Of a DNA stretch of 64,000 nucleotides, positions 58,137-64,000 are shown piece by piece. The translations under genes were made by a program, and so were the position numbers. Numbering within the stretch: the stretch's first letter is position 1; each line of letters starts with the position of its first letter. The stretch covers positions 1,112,001-1,176,000 of the forward strand of contig JAKNDB010000079.1 in assembly GCA_024305405.1 (NCBI GenBank). Direction: 5' to 3'. Under the pieces are notes generated by a model. It searched no databases. It was not told the origin of the DNA and worked only from the letters and a program-made list of their open reading frames with translations. This DNA is from Dirofilaria immitis. Lineage: Eukaryota; Nematoda; Chromadorea; Rhabditida; Onchocercidae.

Positions 58137-58511
58137 ACGTTTTCTTTTTCCTGTTTCATTTTATGTGGTGGCTTTGTCATAATTATTTTTAGAAATCTGT
58201 AAAATGAAGAGGAGAAAATTCATTATTTCGTTGTTTCATTTATCATACTAGGTACAAATGAGCGAAATCTCGAAACAGCACTGAGTCCGTTCCATTAGTT
58301 ATGATAAGATTTTTAGTGCAATAGTTATTCACGAAACAATTATGAAAGACACACATAAAACACAACAGATACAATATTTATAAAACAAAAGAGACATGAT
58401 GCAAACAGTATTCATTTCATAATTAGAGTATTATATATTGCAGGGCGAAATGTATCATTCGGGTAATATCATATTTCCAGAGGCGGGGGCGGGATGTTAC
58501 AGTCTGCCTCC

Positions 58512-58544
58512 ACGAGCATGAATGCTAGACTGAGGCATGCTCGT
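58512..58544. repeat. 9-bp perfect inverted repeat (ACGAGCATG ... CATGCTCGT)
   Basis: Arms 58512-58520 and 58536-58544 with a 15-base loop. This is unusually GC-rich for the region. It could act as a transcription-end hairpin or be chance. Confidence 0.6.
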
Positions 58545-58762
58545 AGATTAGATAACAGAAAACCAGTTGTATTTCTTCTCCATTGTTTTTTATTTAAACG
58601 ATTCATTTCTTCTTCTGGTTGATGAGGTAAAAAAATTTCCCTGTGTCTTTTTAGCTTGATATATAGCATTTATACCTAATAAGTATCAATAAACATTTTT
58701 GGGAAGCGTAAAACATTCAGGACTATGATTCGCGTCTTCAGGCTGATGTCGAGGAGGCAGAT

Positions 58763-58797
58763 GGGGGGCGGAGGAGGGAGAGAGGGAGGTGAAGGGG
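58763..58797 (+). other. G-quadruplex-capable tract
   Basis: Four G-runs of three or more (6, 3, 3 and 4 G) are separated by 7, 5 and 7 bases, so the tract meets the common G3+/N1-7 rule. It lies in a polypurine stretch between convergent genes in otherwise AT-rich DNA. Confidence 0.7.
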
Positions 58798-59224
58798 AAA
58801 AATATCATCATTCTAATCAGCGGCAGTCTGGATATCATCTGTTTGTGCGGACTGGTTTCTATATATTGCATCCTACTTTATACAGTTCAGTAGCAATAAA
58901 AAAAAGCCTACAGCAAATTTAAGCTTCAAGGAGTTTGAGGAAACAAGCAGTGTTTAATAAAATTGACATTGGAAACTTTCAATCAATAGATTAATAAAGC
59001 CAATGAAACTATCATGACGGGTTAGGGTAAACATCGCCGCACCTACGTGCTTCTTGATTTGGTAGCCGCATCTTAATTAGGATGATTTACAGCATTTTGT
59101 TCCTGAAACTCTGGACACTGTCTCTTGGATATTTTAACCGCGATGTAAATACAAAAACCGATGATCGATTTGTTCTAAAACAGAATTGAATAATGAAACC
59201 TCGATATGTCCATTTGCAATTGCA

Positions 59225-62200
59225 TTATTGGGGCTCACATTTTGTAAACAACGTAATTTTAGTTTGATTCAACACTTGAGATAAAGATTTCCGATGACAC
59301 AAAAGAGAATTCTTACAAACTGAAGCGTCTGCCTGCTCACTGGACTGATTATTTGCATTCAAACCTGCAACTGTCTGTAACTACAAGAACGAGCCCGGTA
59401 ATGAACCATTTGAGTAAGTAGTGTTAAATAGTTTGTAGATCTATTAAAAGGGAGAAGAACAAAACCAATTACTGAATCAGCCCTTAAAAATATAGCTTCT
59501 TAAGCTGGCGAAAATGATAGAGTGAAAAAACAAATATCTGAGTAAAAAAATTATGCACGAATACACTAGCTTGCAATAAGACATTGAAAGAATAAACAAC
59601 TTGCGTAATTTAAGATTTATGAAAGACAGATATCGATACTTACTTCCTTTTTCGACGACTTTTGAAGCAGCTTTTAATAATGGATTTGTTTTCTTCATTG
59701 AAGTACTTTCACTATGCAATTCAACTTCCTGGAAAAGATGGAATGAAATAGATAGTATTATATTTAAAATAATAAATTTCGCAAAGAATGTTTACCGTTA
59801 GTCTAGCTTTGATTGCTTAATCTGGTTTTTTGGGATGTGAATAATGGAGTTCGCTTGTATCCTAATAAAATAAAAAATAATAAGTTGGTAAATAAATGAT
59901 TACCGTTGTTCTTATCTTCCATTTCGATATTTCTTGATATTTCTTACATAACTCGGCATCATCATCGCCCTCAGCATTATCTGGGTCAATTACATCATCC
60001 ATTTCTTCGTTTGCATTCTCATTCTTTGCTAGACGTAATTTGAAACGGAAAGTGCGATCTGTTTCTTCCGTGAGATCACCATCAACAAGAAGTTGATCCT
60101 TCCAGTACAACAATTTCCTATCTTCCTCATCCTATATTAAACAAGTTGATTTCTGCACACTGATAAGAAATTACTCTGAAGTAAATATATAATAAAATCA
60201 AATCTATAAAAAGAAAAATTTGAAAGACCCGACTAAATCCTAGGATTATTTGGAAGCAGATCGACAGAACGAAAAAGAATTCTACTTGTTGTTGCTTTAA
60301 CCATTGTTTATGAAGTTGTTCTCTAATAGTTTCATCATCTGGAAGCTCATCATTATCCCCTTCCTCAGCTTCATAAACATTGAGCTGATCTTCATCATCA
60401 TTTTCATCACTTCCAATGTCATCGCCAGACAATGAAGCTTCTTCATCAATATATTCGGATCTGAAATGGATTTGCCATGCATCCTAAAATTCGCTATGTG
60501 TAATTCAGAATCATATTCCTCATACGCGAAAAATGTAAAAAAATCAAAATCACAAACTTCTTTTTGACTTTTGTGCTCTTTCCAGTTTACGAAACATTTC
60601 CAATTCATCCTCACTGGAATCTGTTTCTTTTCTCCTTCAACGTGCTGAATCTTAAAGTGTTTTATTTGCATATTCTAAACAATTTTTAGTAAATCAGCTC
60701 TTGAAATGATGACTTTAACACATATTTATAAATTTACACTATATATCCTTGCACAGCCTTAAGTCAAACACTATATATTCTTGCACAGCCTTAAGTGCTC
60801 ACTGTCGTAATCATAATGGATGAAGAACATCTATAACATGATGTTGCTCTTATTCAAAACCTAGAGTATTGAAGAATTTACCTCGTCATCATTTGCTTTA
60901 TCAGTTGGATCCATTATATTTTTCTCATAATCATCATTCTTATAATTGAATGAGAGATTATCCTGGTTATTAACATCGAATTTATCGCTTTTGTTTAGCA
61001 TTGCATTAACATCATCAGCGCTAATTTTCTTGCAGTGTGAAGTTTCGTTAACTTGAATGTCTTCCCTATTATCAATTTCAAGATTATGGACATTTTTTAA
61101 TGACTTCGAAGGATCTTTGCCTTCATTTTCTTTATCTTCATCGCTATCATCAGACATGAACAGCAAACGACGTTTTCTTGATTTCCTGTGTTGTCTCACA
61201 AATTCGTCTTCAACATTTTGATCTCTGTCATCATCATCATTGTTATCTATCGAAATCCTAGATTAACTTAAATTTACAAGCTCCTTTCAAATTTACATTC
61301 ATAAGGATATACAGGAATTATTCATCATTATTTGACTCGATCTGAAACGTCCAACTAATTAATATAGTTTCCATGATCACTGACTACCAAAATCCTCCTT
61401 TCAGAAGTCTCAAAAACGAGCAACCACAACTTTTAAAAAATTTGACCATCATAAAGTTGAGTCTCTCGCTTCCTCCTTTTTCCTCCCACAGAAGATAGAA
61501 TTATGCATTAAATCGTTTTGTCTACCTTATAAAAATCATCTAATTAGACTGCTCTAACAAATCAATTGAACTCAAATTAAATCGCAAATAATACCTCTCG
61601 GACAATTTATTGAGTTCTTCAGATTCGTTATCTTCAGAATAGTTGAAAATACCGGAGCAATTTGCTGCAATATCATCCAGCAGCTCATCTATTAAACTTG
61701 TTGGGCTTCTACCACCTTCTTCCGAACCTATCGTTGGAACTATTTTATATTTAATTTTACAAAACAAAAAAATGAGTTGCTTTAAAACTAATTTCCTTTC
61801 GTGAAATTTCGATTTATGGCATCTCATGTATTATCTAGATTCATAACCAACACAAATTCGTATTTCCAATGTTGTGATTGGGAAACTGATGAGCCCGTGG
61901 ATTGGAATTTCCACAACAGTAAATATATAGTTTAAATTACAATCATTGAACTATTAATAAGGATCAATGTGCCAACCTGTTGTTTCATCAAACAGTCTAG
62001 ATGAATCAGCTTCGTTATCTAATAAACGACGACTGAAATCAAATAATTTTAACCATAAAATTCAAAAATCAAATAATTTTAATCATATATATATATATAA
62101 ATGAAAGATTAATTATTTCAATATGTAAATATTTTGTAAGTAAAAAATTTTCCTTTTACTTACTATTTTTATTGTACTTAATCAGGGGATAATAAAATTT

Positions 62201-63605
62201 TTCCATTATAATGATTATCATCACCTGATGAATTATATATATATATAATAACAGGTCTGTGATGTCCTTAGATGTCCAGGGCTGCATGCGCCACACTGAA
62301 GGAATCAGCGTGCTGTAACCATTACCGAAAGGTATTGGTATATATATATATACCACCTTTTTCCGAAATTATCGTGGAACTAGTTTTATATTTAATTTTA
62401 CACAACAAAAAAATGAGTTGTTTTAAAACTCATATAGTGTAAAGATAACTTGCTTTCCTTAAAACATTTTAATATTAGTAGAAACATGATAACCTCTCAC
62501 GATTTTTATGCTTCGTCAAATTTTCGTAAGTTTCTTTCCTGTCTGCAACAAATCCTTCCCCAATCTTCGTCGAATGTATCTTTCTAAAAGCTACATAAAC
62601 AAGAAATCCCATTATGCGAAAAAAATGGATCATTATCGTGAAACCTAAATGATTGTATTCTGTAACAATTTCAACAATACTATATTTCAGTTGTTTTTCA
62701 GTAATATTATATGTAAGTAGAAACCTTTGAGACGAATTTATTATCACTGTCTTTAGCTATAGCTTCATTTGGTTCTTCATTTAAATCGACAATTTTATTT
62801 TGCTCTGCAATTCCCTTTTCAGTTTCATTATTCCTATCCTCAATATTTCTTTTCCCTAAATTTATTTCAGTTTTCTGAATGACTGCTGCTTTATTATCCT
62901 TTTTCGATTCATCTGCTTCATGTCTCATCAAATCCCTTTTGGGGTTTTCATTCTTTTCTTTAACGCTTTCATTGTTTCCTGGCGCTTCACATTCTGTTTT
63001 TATGTTTCCATCATTCACAAATCCACATATATCCTAAACATATAACATAAAGAATAGAGGATAATTTACAGAATATCATACTACTAGAACATACTTTACC
63101 TATCCCAATATTTCACTCGTCAACTATCTTTACGAATATTACTATCATTAAAAAAATTAATGCCCTGAACAAAATAAATTAAAAATCCAAGCAATCACAG
63201 ACAATTTCTGTCGATTCAAATTCATCGTTTATAATGCCATTATCTGCATTATACATCGCTTTACGTTTCTGCTGGTCACGTTGACGCAATTCTATCAAGC
63301 GCCTTCTCAAAGAATTTTGCATATTTGTATGCGTAATACCTGTAGCATAAAATGATACAACTTTCTGAAAATTAACATCAAAACATGAACTGTAAGATTA
63401 TTCACTGCTGATCATTTGGAAGTTAAGAAAATTAATTTCATATAAAATCAGTGAATCGACGACTAACGGTGTGGTACTTGATAGTTTTCCGGTTCTTTTC
63501 TCCTGAAAAAAAATTGCTTGTTATCGAAAAATGGAACTTTCAAAGCAATATTACAAAAGGATTATCAAAACATACCAGTTCAACTTGAATTTCTGCGTAA
63601 ACCAT
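59225..63605 (-). CDS. CLSPN: Claspin, replication-checkpoint mediator
   Basis: Exons in transcript order: possible start 63605 (MVYAEIQVEL), about 63512-63470, 63364-about 63197, 63033-62725, about 62590-62494, 62032-61977, about 61726-61603, 61257-60882, about 60640-60550, 60460-60286, 60131-59904, 59728-59644, 59364-59225. The diagnostic block is SEYIDEEASLSGDDIGSDEN then ELPDDETIREQLHK and YWKDQLLVDGDL. These match claspin's acidic core (..SGSDVGSEDE.., LPSDEELQ, YLADGDL). RLIELRQRDQQKRKAMYNAD matches the claspin segment with ERQKRQALFKLDNEDGF. Claspin travels with the replication fork and helps ATR activate CHK1. The protein is very acidic and low in complexity, so exon edges near 62.5 and 60.6 kb are uncertain and probably contain missing bases. 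The true N-terminus may lie beyond the window. Confidence 0.7.
60737..60796. repeat. Direct repeat in a claspin intron
   Basis: Two copies of CACTATATATCCTTGCACAG followed by CCTTAAGT, with one base difference, period about 32 bp. Confidence 0.8.
61711..61793. repeat. Donor copy of a local duplication in claspin
   Basis: Spans the 5' edge of a claspin exon and part of the preceding intron. It is about 85-90% identical to 62353-62434 (shared TTTTATATTTAATTTTACA and AACAAAAAAATGAGTTG). Confidence 0.8.
62249..62338 (+). pseudogene. 18S rRNA gene fragment inside a claspin intron
   Basis: About 90 bases that read as the 3' part of small-subunit rRNA: AGGTCTGTGATGTCCTTAGA, then GGGCTGCATGCGC, CACACTGAAGGAATCAGCGT and CCGAAAGGTATTGG. 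This is the universally conserved region some 250-300 bases before the 18S 3' end, with a few substitutions and small deletions relative to the consensus I recall. It is antisense to claspin and bounded on both sides by TA repeats (62232-62249, 62337-62353). It is too short to be functional rRNA. Confidence 0.85.
62353..62434. repeat. Second copy of the local claspin duplication
   Basis: Copy of 61711-61793 in the same orientation, placed directly beside the 18S rRNA fragment in the next intron upstream. Confidence 0.8.
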
Positions 63606-64000
63606 TCGTCGTCAGCGTTCGATTTTTCCTAAATACACTTAATTAGATCTCAAATTTCAGTTTTTCATTACTAAGATATTCTAGTCATGAATTCACTGCA
63701 AGTTCCCAAATTTCTTAAATTGACTTTTATTAAGTTTTCTAATATCATAAATCGACATTTATCATATTTCTTATGAGTTTCATATTCTTTCTACACTCAT
63801 GCTACAGCAATCCAAACCAACTGTAGAGACTAATCATTAGACATATATGGAATATGGAAGCAAAGTTCGCTTTTTTCGCAATGAGAGTAATTTCCACATG
63901 AATGGCAGTAAAATAATTATATTAATAAAGCTGCCGAATGATCAGTTCAATTATCATTAGCAATAAAATACTCCTGCATATCAAGCAACTGGCTTTATTT
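63606..64000. other. Upstream flank of claspin / window edge
   Basis: AT-rich, with no clear exon. Further 5' claspin exons or the promoter may lie here or beyond the edge. Confidence 0.4.

Larger units (their letters stand above)
57993..59224. other. Intergenic between convergent genes (eL32 / claspin)
   Basis: Holds the eL32 3' UTR. It also contains two unusual elements described separately (hairpin 58512-58544, G-rich tract 58763-58797). No supported gene. Confidence 0.5.

Noticed and set aside
57794..58180. 128-codon open frame antisense to the eL32 last exon
   Set aside because: A shadow of the conserved eL32 coding sequence on the other strand.

Overview
The window is nuclear DNA from a nematode. 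It is very AT-rich, its genes are split by many mostly short introns with GT..TTTCAG or TTTTAG borders, and several start codons sit just behind an unpaired 3' splice-site sequence, as expected for spliced-leader trans-splicing. The recognisable proteins are single-copy eukaryotic housekeeping proteins. The AT content and gene style fit a spirurid or filarial worm better than a rhabditid, but I cannot name a species. I see no bacterial, viral or CRISPR content.

Layout: (1) 406-6126, minus strand, a secreted PLP-dependent cysteine-synthase-like enzyme. (2) 6.1-15.1 kb, a gene desert with simple repeats, a 29/30-bp tandem array and a foldback element with 81-bp inverted arms. (3) 15112-17662, plus, heparan sulfate 2-O-sulfotransferase. 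(4) 28672-19209, minus, second-largest subunit of RNA polymerase I, lying just downstream of the CFIm25/NUDT21 gene (30337-28977, minus) in an operon-like arrangement. (5) 31026-34754, plus, a full-length cereblon homologue divergent from NUDT21. (6) 39033-37269, minus, an ER J-domain protein of the ERdj4/DNAJB9 type. (7) 40461/41062-43380, plus, an SLC25A42-type mitochondrial carrier. (8) 46934-53652, plus, a protein with three PWWP-like modules. (9) 56665-57992, plus, ribosomal protein eL32. (10) 63605-59225, minus, claspin, with one intron carrying a fragment of 18S rRNA sequence beside a local duplication.

Most genes here need one or more single-base corrections to read through, nearly all of them a missing base in a run of identical bases. 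Because this affects essential genes whose splice phases all agree once the base is restored, it is best explained by an unpolished long-read assembly, not by pseudogenes. Exon coordinates were derived by reading splice sites and checking phase by hand. Family names come from remembered conserved motifs; no database search was run.

I found no convincing new multi-gene system. The most interesting items are cereblon with an intact tri-tryptophan pocket, the rDNA fragment plus duplication inside claspin, the foldback element, the triple-PWWP protein, the candidate NUDT21/Pol I operon and two GC-AG introns.
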